A DNA stretch of 64,000 nucleotides from Oceanicaulis alexandrii DSM 11625 (lineage in GTDB: Bacteria > Pseudomonadota > Alphaproteobacteria > Caulobacterales > Maricaulaceae), in NCBI RefSeq assembly GCF_000420265.1, contig NZ_ATUP01000002.1, positions 250,501-314,500 on the forward strand, written 5' to 3'. The notes under the pieces are model-generated. The model had not been told where the DNA came from, did no database searches, and saw nothing but the letters and a program-made list of their open reading frames with translations. Shown piece by piece: positions 18,536 through 27,229 of this stretch. The translations under genes were made by a program, and so were the position numbers. Each line of letters begins with the position of its first letter. Position 1 is the first letter of the stretch.

Positions 18536-19224
18536 GAAACCGTCTCGGCCTCCTGCTTCTTGTTCGATTGACGCTGCGCCAGACGCTGGAAGCCGGCCGC
18601 CAGAAATTCAGGCATGCGCTCGGTCACCGCTTCCAGATCACTGGATTTGCACAAGCCGCCGGACAAGGCGTCCACGCGTCCGGTGTCTGCGAAGGTCAGA
18701 ACCAGCGCGCCTGACAGAAAGTGATAGCTCCAGAACAGCTCTTCTTCCGGCGCATCGGGGAGGGCGCGTCTGACCGCGTCCAGAAAATGGCGCACGATCG
18801 GGTCAAAGTATTTGGACATGATCGCCACGCCCCATTCAGGCGAGTTGGTGACCTGGCCCACCAGCGCGAAATAACTTTTCCAGCCTGGGCCCCCATTGGC
18901 GCTGCGATCCAGAAGCGGGTGGGTGAAGGCGTGAATGATAGCTTCAAGAGTCGGACCTTCAGGCCCGGCATTGGCCTCGCACGCTTCCAGCTCCGCCAGG
19001 CGAATCGTATTGAGCTCTTCCGCGCGACGCAGCAAGACGGCGTCAAACAGTTCACGCTTGCCGCCGAAATAATAGGCCACAAGCGCCGGGTCGCTATCCG
19101 CCTGGCGAGCGATGGCGCGCACTGTGACGCCATGAAAGCCCTTTTCAGCGAACAGGCTCTCTGCAGCGTCGAGCAGGCGGGTGCGGGTGCGCTCGCCCCG
19201 GCGCGTTCCTCCGGCGTCAGTCAT
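18532..19224 (-). CDS. TetR/AcrR family transcriptional regulator
   Basis: 230 residues. The N-terminal TetR helix-turn-helix spans ~12-62 (TRTRLLDAAESLFAEKGFHGVTVRAIARQADSDPALVAYYFGGKRELFDAVL). The rest is a ligand-binding domain ending in a charged Gln/Lys tail. As first gene of the hydrolase unit and divergent from the TonB receptor/MFS unit, it is expected to repress one or both until an inducer is bound. The perfect palindrome at 19363-19376 in the intergenic region is the best candidate operator. Regulation is inferred from context. Confidence 0.9.
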   Translation of the reverse strand: MTDAGGTRRGERTRTRLLDAAESLFAEKGFHGVTVRAIARQADSDPALVAYYFGGKRELFDAVLLRRAEELNTIRLAELEACEANAGPEGPTLEAIIHAFTHPLLDRSANGGPGWKSYFALVGQVTNSPEWGVAIMSKYFDPIVRHFLDAVRRALPDAPEEELFWSYHFLSGALVLTFADTGRVDALSGGLCKSSDLEAVTERMPEFLAAGFQRLAQRQSNKKQEAETVS

Positions 19225-19362
19225 GATGATGATCCTCCCATGCGCTCTTTTAGAGCCCGGAGACTAGGATTGACCAGACTTTGCCTGTGTCCGGGCCTGT
19301 GTCTGGGAAGCCTCAGCCCTCCTGTTTGTTATGACCGAAGTCCTAATCCTTCTTGACTTTTC

Positions 19363-19376
19363 ATTCAACGTTGAAT
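19363..19376. promoter_or_regulatory. Palindromic candidate operator
   Basis: Perfect 14-bp palindrome ATTCAACGTTGAAT, 53 bp before the TonB receptor start. It lies just downstream of a -35-like TTGACT (19353-19358), where a bound repressor would block a promoter. It is the natural target candidate for the divergent TetR. Confidence 0.6.
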
Positions 19377-19429
19377 TTACCTCATGCAAAAGCTCATAGA
19401 GGCTTCTGTTCACAGGGAGGGATAACCCC

Positions 19430-21763
19430 ATGACTATGACACGCACCGTATTGAGTGCGGCCGCATTGCTCGCTTCTGCGTCCGCCCTGCCTTTCGCCGC
19501 CACGGCCATCGCCCAGGAAGCCGGCGCTTCTGACAATCCGATCCGCGACGTGGTTACGGTCACGGCGCGGCGCCGCGAGGAAACCCTGACCGATGTGCCG
19601 GTCTCCGTCACCGCCTTCTCGGGTGAACAGCTGGACGCGCTTGGCGCTCAGGACATCACCGCTGTGGGTCAGGTCACCCCGAACGTGACCCTGGAAGTGT
19701 CCCGCGGCACGAACACCACCCTGAGCGCCTTCATCCGCGGCGTGGGTCAGCAGGATCCGGTCGCAGGGTTCGAATCCGGCGTCGGCCTCTATCTCGATGA
19801 CGTCTATCTGAACCGCCCTCAGGCGTCGGTTCTGGATATCTACGACGTGGAACGCATCGAGGTTCTGCGCGGCCCGCAAGGCACGCTTTACGGCCGAAAC
19901 ACCATTGGCGGCGCCGTCAAATACGTCACGCGCGGCCTGTCCGACGAACCGACCGCCAGCGTGCGCGTCAATGTGGGCAGCTATAACCAGCTCGACGTCA
20001 TCGCTTCCGCCTCCACCCCGCTCACCGACACGGTGCGCGTCGGCGGCGCCGTGGCGCGCCTGTCGCGCGAAGGGTATGGCGACAATCTCTACAACGGCAT
20101 CGATAACTACAATAAATCGGTCTGGGCTGGCCGTGTGTCGGCCGAGTTTGATCTCACCGAAAACTTCCAGGTCCGCGTCGCCGCCGATTACACCGATGAC
20201 GCGTCCAATGCACGTCAGGGCCATCGTCTGATCCCCGATCAATTCCCGGCCTTCACCTATCCGGTGCTGGACGACGAGTTTGATACGCGCGCCGGTCTCG
20301 ACTTCCCCGAGCAGTCTGTTGAAGCCTATGGCGGCTCGATCACGGCGGAATGGATGGTCAACGATTCCATCACGCTCAAATCGATCACCGCGTATCGTGA
20401 AGATGAAAGCACCACGCCCATCGACTTTGATTCGCTGCCCGAGGCGGATCTGGATGTGCCGGCGATCTACACGAACGACCAGTTCTCCCAGGAATTCCAG
20501 ATGTTGTTCTCCGGCGAGCGCGTCAACGGCGTGATCGGCGCATATTATCTGGATGCGAACGCTTCGACGGGCTTTGACGTGATCCTGGCCACCACGGGCG
20601 CCATCATTGGCCTGCCGGGCCTGAACGCTCAGACGTTTGGTGATGTGTCGACGGAAACCTGGTCGTTCTTTGCAGACTTCACCTATGACCTGACTGACAC
20701 GCTCGAGCTGTCCCTGGGCGCCCGCTACACCGAAGACCAGCGCTCTTCCGTGGTGCGCCGCACCACTTTCATCGGCGGCGCGTCCGACCTGTTCGGCGGC
20801 AGCGCGATTCCGATTGCGGTGACGTCTGACTTCAACGGCACGGCGGATTTTGACGACTTCTCCCCGCGCGCCTCTCTGGCCTGGTCCTTCGCAGACGGCC
20901 AGAACGTCTATGCGACCTATTCCCAGGGCTTCAAGGGCGGCGGCTTCGACCCGCGCGGTCAGACCAGCGCTGCGCCGGATCTTGATGGCGACGGTTCCGT
21001 CTCCAGCGGCGAAGTCTTCCAGTTCATGCAGTTCGACCCTGAAGAGGTGGACAGCTACGAGCTGGGCTGGAAAGCGGATTGGGGCAATGGCTGGCGTCAC
21101 TCCCTGGCCGTGTTCCAGATGGATTACACCGATGTGCAAGTCCCCGGTTCGGTCGGTGTGGACACCGATGGCGACGGCGTGGCCGACACCTTCACCGGCG
21201 TCACCACCAATGCCGGCGAAGCGACCCTGCGCGGCGTGGAGTTCGAACTCTCAGGCGGCTGGGAAACCAACGCCTTTGTGGACGGCGATTATATGAGCGT
21301 GAACGCGACCGTGGGTCTGCTGGACGGCGAGTATGATCAGTTCATCAACGCCTTTGGTCAGGACATCTCTGACCAGGCGTCAATTCAGAACACGCCGGAC
21401 ACGACTGCGTCTCTGTCGCTGGGCTACAGCATGCCGGTTTACTCTGGTGAGCTGAACCTTCTGAGCACGGTCTCCTATCGCAGCGACTCCCAGCAGTTCG
21501 AGCTGGCGAGCCCGCTGATTGATCAGGACGCCTACACATTGTGGAACGCCAGCGCCGTCTGGACGTCAGATGAGGGCACATGGTCTGCGGGCCTGTACGG
21601 CCGCAACCTGACGGACGAGCGTTACAAGGTCGCCGGATACGACTTCGTTGACTATTCCAGCAATAGCGGCCCGTTCGTTCCGACCCTGGGCCTAGAAGGC
21701 ACGCTGACCGCCTTCTACGGCGATCCGCGCACAGTGACCGCCTCGGTCACCTACCGCTACTAA
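19430..21763 (+). CDS. TonB-dependent outer-membrane receptor
   Basis: 777 residues with a strong GGGAGG Shine-Dalgarno 8 bp upstream of the ATG. A signal peptide ends near ATAIAQ, followed by the TonB box-like DVVTVTARRREETLTDVPVSV, a plug domain with VEVLRGPQGTLYGRNTIGGAVKYVT, and a barrel ending in the classical C-terminal aromatic strand (TVTASVTYRY). This is the Caulobacter/sphingomonad receptor class often paired with catabolic genes. It heads a unit with the MFS transporter, and a terminator in between limits read-through. Opposite lie the TetR and two hydrolases, so import of an ester-like organic substrate is plausible. Confidence 0.93.
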   Translation: MTMTRTVLSAAALLASASALPFAATAIAQEAGASDNPIRDVVTVTARRREETLTDVPVSVTAFSGEQLDALGAQDITAVGQVTPNVTLEVSRGTNTTLSAFIRGVGQQDPVAGFESGVGLYLDDVYLNRPQASVLDIYDVERIEVLRGPQGTLYGRNTIGGAVKYVTRGLSDEPTASVRVNVGSYNQLDVIASASTPLTDTVRVGGAVARLSREGYGDNLYNGIDNYNKSVWAGRVSAEFDLTENFQVRVAADYTDDASNARQGHRLIPDQFPAFTYPVLDDEFDTRAGLDFPEQSVEAYGGSITAEWMVNDSITLKSITAYREDESTTPIDFDSLPEADLDVPAIYTNDQFSQEFQMLFSGERVNGVIGAYYLDANASTGFDVILATTGAIIGLPGLNAQTFGDVSTETWSFFADFTYDLTDTLELSLGARYTEDQRSSVVRRTTFIGGASDLFGGSAIPIAVTSDFNGTADFDDFSPRASLAWSFADGQNVYATYSQGFKGGGFDPRGQTSAAPDLDGDGSVSSGEVFQFMQFDPEEVDSYELGWKADWGNGWRHSLAVFQMDYTDVQVPGSVGVDTDGDGVADTFTGVTTNAGEATLRGVEFELSGGWETNAFVDGDYMSVNATVGLLDGEYDQFINAFGQDISDQASIQNTPDTTASLSLGYSMPVYSGELNLLSTVSYRSDSQQFELASPLIDQDAYTLWNASAVWTSDEGTWSAGLYGRNLTDERYKVAGYDFVDYSSNSGPFVPTLGLEGTLTAFYGDPRTVTASVTYRY

Positions 21764-21781
21764 TCGCGTCTGATCAGAAAG

Positions 21782-21816
21782 CGCCGTCAACCTCTCCGGG
21801 TTGGCGGCGTTTTTTC
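21782..21816 (+). terminator. Terminator after TonB receptor
   Basis: 11-bp stem CGCCGTCAACC/GGTTGGCGGCG (one G-U), loop of 6, then six T (21810-21815). Confidence 0.9.
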
Positions 21817-21898
21817 TTTGCAAAGTGATGGTTTACGCCTTCAGTATGCAAGGGTGCGACCCGGCGTGCAGACACTGAGAAAAGACCAGGGGAGAGAT

Positions 21899-23266
21899 AT
21901 GACCACTCAGACCGAGACGGAGACGGGCCTGCCAGAGACCCCGCCCAGCGCGAAATATAGCGCCTGGGTGCTGGCCATGCTCTTTATCGTTTACGCGTTC
22001 AATTTCTTGGACCGTCAGATCATTTCCATTCTGGCCATTCCGATCCAGGAGGAGCTGGGTTTGTCGGACCGCCAGCTCGGTCTTCTGGGCGGCATAGCTT
22101 TTGCGCTCTTGTACTCCACGCTAGGGGTGCCGATCGCCTGGCTGGCTGACCGCACCAAGCGCACCTGGATCATCACGATTTCTCTGTCCGTCTGGTCCGG
22201 ATTCACGGCGTTGTGCGGCCTCGCTACAAACTTTACCCAGCTGTTCCTGGCCCGTGTCGGGGTTGGCGTGGGCGAAGCGGGCGGCGTGGCGCCGTCCTAT
22301 TCGCTGATCGCCGATTATTTCCCGCCGCAAAGCCGGGCGAGGGCGCTCGCCATCTATTCGCTGGGCATCCCCATCGGCTCCGCCTTCGGCGTGATCGCAG
22401 GCGCGCAGATCGCCGGCGGCGCCATGGGCGATAATCTCGATTGGCGGGCGGCCTTCATTATCGTGGGCATTCTGGGTCTGCTGATCGCCCCTTTGTTCAA
22501 ACTGACCGTGCGCGAGCCCAAGCGGGGCGGCCTGGACGCGCCGCAACGGCCAGCGGTTGAGGCCGAGCTGGCTGAAAACGTCGCCGCTGCTGGCGAGCCT
22601 GTCAAAGCGCCTGAGAAGCCCGGCATCTTCAAGGTGTTGGCCATTCTGTCGAAAAAGCCCAGTTTCTGGTTCCTCACCCTGGGCGCGTCGTGCAGCTCGA
22701 TGATGGGCTATGGCGTCTTCTTCTGGGTCCCGAGCTTTTTCGCGCGCAGTTTTCAGCTCGACATCATCACCACAGGCTGGCTGTTCGGCGCGATCCTGTT
22801 CGTCGGCGGCAGCCTGGGGATCATCCTGGGCGGCGTTCTGGGCGATCTGATGGGCAAGGGCTCCAAGCGCATGTACGCGATCGTGCCGGCGGTGGCGTTC
22901 TTCGTCACCTATCCCTTCTATGTCGCCGGTGTGCTGGCCCCGTCAGCGCTGTTGGCTGTCTTGCTGTTCATGATCCCAACCGGTCTGGGCCTGGCCTGGC
23001 TTGGCCCGACGCTCTCGGCCTTCCAGCATCTGGTCCCGCCCAACATGCGGTCGATGGCTTCAGCGATCTTCCTGCTCATCAACAATCTGCTCGGAATTGG
23101 CGTAGGCGTGTATGCGCTTGGTGAGTTGTCCACGCTGCTGACCCCGAGCTTCGGCGAGGAAGCCTTGCGCTATTCGATCATGATCGGCGCGACGCTGTAT
23201 CTCGTGGCTGGCGGGCTGTTCCTCATCGCAGCTCGCACCATCGTCCGGGATTGGGAAGAGGCTTAG
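21899..23266 (+). CDS. Major facilitator superfamily transporter (spinster-like)
   Basis: 455 residues from the ATG at 21899, with GGGGAGAG just upstream. The 27 codons before it in frame are not protein-like. Twelve hydrophobic segments are split by a charged loop (~205-245, rich in Glu/Ala/Lys). The first helix ends in YAFNFLDRQIISIL and the loop 2-3 motif is WLADRTKR, both typical of the spinster-like MFS group that moves lipids or organic anions in proton symport. It lies downstream of the TonB receptor and would carry the same cargo across the inner membrane. The two are separated by a terminator, so it may also have its own promoter. Confidence 0.9.
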   Translation: MTTQTETETGLPETPPSAKYSAWVLAMLFIVYAFNFLDRQIISILAIPIQEELGLSDRQLGLLGGIAFALLYSTLGVPIAWLADRTKRTWIITISLSVWSGFTALCGLATNFTQLFLARVGVGVGEAGGVAPSYSLIADYFPPQSRARALAIYSLGIPIGSAFGVIAGAQIAGGAMGDNLDWRAAFIIVGILGLLIAPLFKLTVREPKRGGLDAPQRPAVEAELAENVAAAGEPVKAPEKPGIFKVLAILSKKPSFWFLTLGASCSSMMGYGVFFWVPSFFARSFQLDIITTGWLFGAILFVGGSLGIILGGVLGDLMGKGSKRMYAIVPAVAFFVTYPFYVAGVLAPSALLAVLLFMIPTGLGLAWLGPTLSAFQHLVPPNMRSMASAIFLLINNLLGIGVGVYALGELSTLLTPSFGEEALRYSIMIGATLYLVAGGLFLIAARTIVRDWEEA

Positions 23267-23291
23267 GCTTCACCGGACGCCCTAAAACGAA

Positions 23292-23320
23292 AAACGCCCC
23301 GGCCGACGGCCGGGGCGTTT
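23292..23320. terminator. Bidirectional terminator
   Basis: Perfect 13-bp stem AAACGCCCCGGCC/GGCCGGGGCGTTT with a 3-nt loop between convergent genes. Confidence 0.9.
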
Positions 23321-23346
23321 GCGTATCCAGGGTAGCGCCTGAACGA

Positions 23347-23889
23347 TCAGGCGGCGGCGGCTGTCATCGACATCGCCTTGATGAACAGGCTGCGGGCGTC
23401 CGATCGTGCATCTTCACCGTCAGCAGCGAACAGGTCGCCTTTCAGCGCCAGAACGGCGTCCGAGTCCGGAGTGGTGGTCTCCGCGATGTCCGCGACCAAA
23501 GCCACGGCTTCGCCAAGAGCGCAAACCGGGGCGCCGGCGCGCAGGAAGTCTGCGATCAGAAGGCGCGCATCCTGGTCATTGCGCAGCCGTTCAACGCTGG
23601 CGGCGCCTGCCGGAATGACAAGGCCAGTGAACGCGCTGGCGGTCTTTTCACCCGGCTGGGCGTCGACCACGAAATTCATTTCGTCGCCACCTTCAGGGCG
23701 ACCTGTGATCAAGCCTTTCTTGGGGCTGATCATAACGGTCCGGTATCCAGCGCGCTCGGCCGAACCGGCGATATCGGTCAGATCACCGGCGTCAAATCCG
23801 TCAACCGCGAGGACCGCGATGTCACCGGACGCGCCCAGGTGCGTAAGATCGATTCGATTTTGACGTGCATTCGGTTTGGAAAAAGCCAC
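23347..23889 (-). CDS. DJ-1/PfpI-like protein lacking the nucleophile Cys
   Basis: 180 residues from a GTG at 23889, preceded by AGGAGG at a rather tight 4 bp. The frame is open to an ATG at 23973, but those 28 codons lie in AT-rich, hairpin-bearing DNA. The fold signature is clear: DIAVLAVDGFDAGDLTDIAGSAERAGYRTVMISPKKG, then TGLVIPAGAASVERLRND, then a segment APVCALGEAVAL where active family members read xAxCHGP. The nucleophile-elbow Cys is Gly here and the following His is Glu. That resembles the inactive DJ-1-like domain at the end of large catalases, not a protease or deglycase. A binding or structural role is inferred. Confidence 0.75.
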   Translation of the reverse strand: MAFSKPNARQNRIDLTHLGASGDIAVLAVDGFDAGDLTDIAGSAERAGYRTVMISPKKGLITGRPEGGDEMNFVVDAQPGEKTASAFTGLVIPAGAASVERLRNDQDARLLIADFLRAGAPVCALGEAVALVADIAETTTPDSDAVLALKGDLFAADGEDARSDARSLFIKAMSMTAAAA

Positions 23890-24220
23890 ATGTCCTCCTG
23901 CCGCTGCCAGCGGCTCTAAATGATCGAAATAGGGGTTGCTAATAATACATAGGAATGTGTGCGTGCTGGTCAAGCTTATACGCAGAAAAGGCTGTGAAAT
24001 TAAAAAATCAATAATCCTGAAGTGCGGGCCTAAATACAGATTTTGAATTTACAGATGATCGTCCATTGGTCTTGGCGCTACTTTTACGGGCGATTTTTCA
24101 ATCCTTATTTATTTCAAGAATTAAACGTGTGCTCCCGCGCCATCAGGACGATTGGACGCGCTTTGCGCGCTTGTTTAAGCGTGCGGAGGCATGCAGGACA
24201 AAGGCTCCGGAAGGATCGCC
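23890..24220. other. AT-rich intergenic region with a short hairpin
   Basis: This 331-bp stretch is clearly richer in A/T than its surroundings. It holds a 7-bp inverted repeat GCCGCTG/CAGCGGC (23900-23914) touching the Shine-Dalgarno of the DJ-1-like gene, and a weak GC hairpin at 24157-24169. It must contain the promoters of two divergent genes. I see no convincing gene in it. Confidence 0.5.
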
Positions 24221-24646
24221 ATGACCGAACCCATCATTCGCACCGCCTCCGCCCGTCAGGCCGACATTGCTCGCCAGGCCGAAAGCATGGGCGTGGACGA
24301 GGCGTTCATTTCCGACCTGGTTGACGCATTTTATGCGCGGGTTCAGGCGGATGAGGATCTTGGTCCAGTGTTTGAAGCCGCCATAGGTGATGACTGGACA
24401 GGGCACCTGAAGACGATGAAGCAGTTCTGGGCGTCCATCGCGCTCAATGCGGGCACATATGGCGGGCGGCCGATCCCGGCCCACCACAAGCATCTGGACA
24501 AGATCCGACCTGACCACTTCTCGATCTGGCTGTCTTTGTTCCGTCAAACCCTGGAAGAGCGGGCGCCAAGCCCGGAAGCGGCGGCATTTTTCTATCAGCG
24601 CGCGGAGCGCATAGGCCTGAATTTTCAGAGTATTCTCTTCAAATAG
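24221..24646 (+). CDS. Group III truncated haemoglobin
   Basis: 141 residues from the ATG at 24221 (GGAAGG upstream); an ATG 30 bp earlier is in frame but lacks a ribosome site. The family landmarks are all present: FYARVQADEDLGPVFEAAIGDDWTGHLKTMKQFWASI with its F-helix region, the proximal His in PAHHKHLDKIRPDHFSIWLSLFRQTLEE, and the 2-on-2 globin length. Group III globins bind O2/NO with high affinity; suggested roles are NO detoxification or terminal oxidase support. It stands alone between the AT-rich region and the histidine operon. Confidence 0.9.
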   Translation: MTEPIIRTASARQADIARQAESMGVDEAFISDLVDAFYARVQADEDLGPVFEAAIGDDWTGHLKTMKQFWASIALNAGTYGGRPIPAHHKHLDKIRPDHFSIWLSLFRQTLEERAPSPEAAAFFYQRAERIGLNFQSILFK

Positions 24647-24718
24647 CGGACACTGCATCCGCACCATTGTTTTATCACGCTAACACGCTATAACGTCCTT
24701 CCGAGTTGGAGGCGAACG

Positions 24719-25039
24719 ATGGCTGATCCCATGTCTGAAACCCGCGTTGGCGGCCCCGAGGACGTCAGCGCCTTATGCGAGGCGCTTTTGACCTTGCGAG
24801 ATGGCGAGGAAATGCGCCGGTTTCTGCGCGACCTGACGACGCCAGGCGAGATGCAGGCGTTGGCGGAACGCTGGCGTGTGGCGCGTCTGTTGTCGGAGGG
24901 GAAGAAATCCTACCGCGAAATCAGCGCGGATACCGGCGTCAGCACCACCACGGTCACGCGCGTGGCGCGTTTTCTCAGTCAGGAAGATCATCAGGGATAC
25001 CGGCTCGTGCTGGACCGTTTGAAGGAACAAGGCCAATGA
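24719..25039 (+). CDS. TrpR-related YerC/YecD family regulator
   Basis: 106 residues with the TrpR-like helix-turn-helix (SYREISADTGVSTTTVTRVARFLS at ~62-85), preceded by the conserved LTTPGEMQALAERWRVARLL. The stop overlaps the hisG start (ATGA), which makes it the first gene of the histidine operon and translationally coupled to it. TrpR-like proteins of this family precede hisG in several bacteria, including Xanthomonas-type gammaproteobacteria. An autoregulatory role in histidine supply is inferred from position; no operator was identified. Confidence 0.9.
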   Translation: MADPMSETRVGGPEDVSALCEALLTLRDGEEMRRFLRDLTTPGEMQALAERWRVARLLSEGKKSYREISADTGVSTTTVTRVARFLSQEDHQGYRLVLDRLKEQGQ

Positions 25040-25923
25040 ATGAGAACCGTTTGACCCTGGCTGTTCAGAAAAAGGGACGTTTGGCCGAGGGCGGGCTGGA
25101 CCTGCTCAAGCGCGCCGGCGTGAAGCTGGCCTATGGCCGGGACGATCTGCTGCGCCGCTCTGAAAACCAGCCCATCGACCTGATGCTGATCCGCGATGAC
25201 GACATCCCCAGCTTTGTCGCGTCCGGCGCGTGCGACTACGGCATTGTGGGCGAAAACGTTCTTTACGAGGCGCAAAACAAGACGGCCCGCATGGCGGATC
25301 TTGAGATTGCGCTGAAGCTGGGTTTCGCCCGGTGCACGTTGAAGCTGGCGGCTCCCAAAGATGGCGCGATCACCAAGGCGGCCGACCTTGAGGGCAAGAC
25401 CGTCGCCACCAGTTACCCGGCCTTGACGGCGGCCTATCTCAAGGAACGCGGCGTCAACGCCGAGATCGTCGAAATGGGCGGCAGCGTGGAAGTCGCGCCG
25501 CGCATGGGCGTCGCGGATGCGATCTGCGATCTGGTCTCCACGGGGGCCACCCTTGAAGCCAACGGCCTGGCCGCGTTTGAGACTGTCCTGGAAAGCGAGG
25601 CGGTTCTTGTGCGCCGCAAGGGAGCGCAGAAGGACGGCGTCACCGAGACCGCCGAGCGCCTGATTGAACGTTTCAAGGGCGTCATCGCGTCTCGCCAGAC
25701 CAAATACATCCTTCTGAACGCCCCCAAGGACCGGCTGGAGGAAGTCCGCGCCATCCTGCCGGGCACCGATGCGCCAACCGTGGCGCCCGTGGTCGGGCGC
25801 GATGATGTGGTCGCCGTGCATGCCGTCTGCACAGAGGCCGTGTTCTGGTCCACGCTCGAGCAGCTCAAGGCTGCGGGCGCTCGCTCCATCCTGGTTATGC
25901 CGATTGAAAAGATGATGGCCTGA
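25036..25923 (+). CDS. hisG: ATP phosphoribosyltransferase (long form)
   Basis: 295 residues. First step of histidine synthesis: ATP plus PRPP to phosphoribosyl-ATP. The N-terminal catalytic domain carries LAVQKKGRL, ACDYGIVGENVL and the PRPP-binding segment EMGGSVEVAPRMGVADAICDLVSTGATLEANGL. The C-terminal ~75 residues (LNAPKDRLEEVRAILPG...VHAVCTEAVFW) form the histidine-binding regulatory domain, so this is the feedback-regulated long HisG that needs no HisZ. It starts at the ATGA overlap with the TrpR-like gene, and hisD starts 1 bp after its stop. Many alphaproteobacteria have a short HisG with HisZ instead. Confidence 0.96.
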   Translation: MNENRLTLAVQKKGRLAEGGLDLLKRAGVKLAYGRDDLLRRSENQPIDLMLIRDDDIPSFVASGACDYGIVGENVLYEAQNKTARMADLEIALKLGFARCTLKLAAPKDGAITKAADLEGKTVATSYPALTAAYLKERGVNAEIVEMGGSVEVAPRMGVADAICDLVSTGATLEANGLAAFETVLESEAVLVRRKGAQKDGVTETAERLIERFKGVIASRQTKYILLNAPKDRLEEVRAILPGTDAPTVAPVVGRDDVVAVHAVCTEAVFWSTLEQLKAAGARSILVMPIEKMMA

Positions 25924-25924
25924 C

Positions 25925-27229
25925 ATGCTGACCCGGATCGATTGGAAAACGTCAGACGCGCAGACGCGTCAGCGCCTGTTCGAGCGGCCCTCGCTTGGTT
26001 CAGATGCAGTCGCAGTGGCGCAAGGCATTCTGGACGCCGTGCGGGCGCGCGGTGAAGCCGCAGTGCGGGACTACGCCCTCTCGCTGGACGATTGGGCGCC
26101 TGAAGCGGGGTTCCGAGTTCCTGAAAGCGAGCTGGCCGAGGCGGAGCAAGCGCTGGCGGCAGAAGACCGTGACGCCATTCTGGCGGCGGCTGAGGCTGTG
26201 CGAGCGTTTCACGCCGAGCAGGGCTATCGCGACTACCAGATTGAAACCTGGCCGGGCGCGCTGGCCAGCCGTCGGGCGACCCCGATCGATGTGGCGGGTC
26301 TTTATGTGCCGGCCGGCACGGCGCCGCTGGTCTCCACCTTGATCATGCTGGCGGTCCCCGCGCAACTCGCAGGCGTGCCGCGCATCGCGGTCATCGCGCC
26401 GCCGCGTAAGGGGCAGGGCGTCGAGCCGACCGTGCTGGCTGCAGCCAAGCTGCTTGGGGTTGATGAAGTCTACGCCATTGGCGGCGCGCACGGCGTGGCG
26501 GCGCTTGGGCTCGGGGTGGCCGGACTGCCGAAAGCGGACAAGATTTTCGGTCCGGGCAATGCCTATGTGGCCGCCGCAAAGGCGCTGTTGTCGCAAAGCC
26601 CGAACGGGGCCGCGGCGGATTTGCCGGCGGGGCCGAGCGAAGTCATGGTGGTGGCCGATGACGCCGCCGATCCCGAGCTTGTGGCCATCGACCTGCTCAG
26701 CCAGGCCGAGCACGACCGCATGGCGCAAGTGGTGCTGGTCGCGTTCTCTGAAGAGTTCGCCGCTCGGGTGGATGCGCAAATCGATGTCTTGCTCAAACAG
26801 CTGCCGCGAGCGGACACGGCGCGGGCGGCGTTGGCCAATTCTCGCGCGGTCATCGTCGCGTCAGAAGACGAAGCGGTTGAGGCGGCCAACGCCTACGCCA
26901 GTGAACACCTGATCGTTCAGACCCGAGATCCACGCGCCTTTTCGGATCGTATACGTCATGCCGGATCGATTTTTCTGGGGCCGTGGACGCCCGAGGCGGC
27001 GGGTGATTACGCCGCAGGGCCAAACCACGCCTTGCCAACCGCTGGCGCTGCACGCGCCTATGGCGGCGTGACGGTGGAGATGTTTCAGAAGACGACGACG
27101 CTTCTGGAGCTGAGTGAAGAGAGCCTTGAGTCTATCGCGCCCGTGGTTGAACGCCTGGCGGCGCTTGAAGGACTGGACGCGCACCGCCTCGCAATGGCGC
27201 TGCGTCGAAATAGAAAGACGAAGCCATGA
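25925..27229 (+). CDS. hisD: Histidinol dehydrogenase
   Basis: 434 residues, full length. It oxidises L-histidinol to histidine in two NAD-dependent steps. Visible landmarks are the GLYVPAGTAPLVSTLIML loop, AIGGAHGVAALGLG, the signature KIFGPGNAYVAAAK, DLPAGPSEVMVVADD, and the metal and catalytic residues in LLSQAEHD, ASEHL and AGPNHALPT. The start is 1 bp after the hisG stop and its own stop overlaps the next gene by 4 bp. Confidence 0.96.
   Translation: MLTRIDWKTSDAQTRQRLFERPSLGSDAVAVAQGILDAVRARGEAAVRDYALSLDDWAPEAGFRVPESELAEAEQALAAEDRDAILAAAEAVRAFHAEQGYRDYQIETWPGALASRRATPIDVAGLYVPAGTAPLVSTLIMLAVPAQLAGVPRIAVIAPPRKGQGVEPTVLAAAKLLGVDEVYAIGGAHGVAALGLGVAGLPKADKIFGPGNAYVAAAKALLSQSPNGAAADLPAGPSEVMVVADDAADPELVAIDLLSQAEHDRMAQVVLVAFSEEFAARVDAQIDVLLKQLPRADTARAALANSRAVIVASEDEAVEAANAYASEHLIVQTRDPRAFSDRIRHAGSIFLGPWTPEAAGDYAAGPNHALPTAGAARAYGGVTVEMFQKTTTLLELSEESLESIAPVVERLAALEGLDAHRLAMALRRNRKTKP

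Noticed and set aside
19394-21139. Long open frame on the - strand (581 codons)
   Set aside because: Lies entirely opposite the TonB receptor, which has signal, plug and barrel motifs; high-GC codons keep the complement open.
24157-24176. GC hairpin followed by TTGTTT before the globin gene
   Set aside because: Only a 5-bp stem, with no gene ending at it; noted under the intergenic region but not called a terminator.
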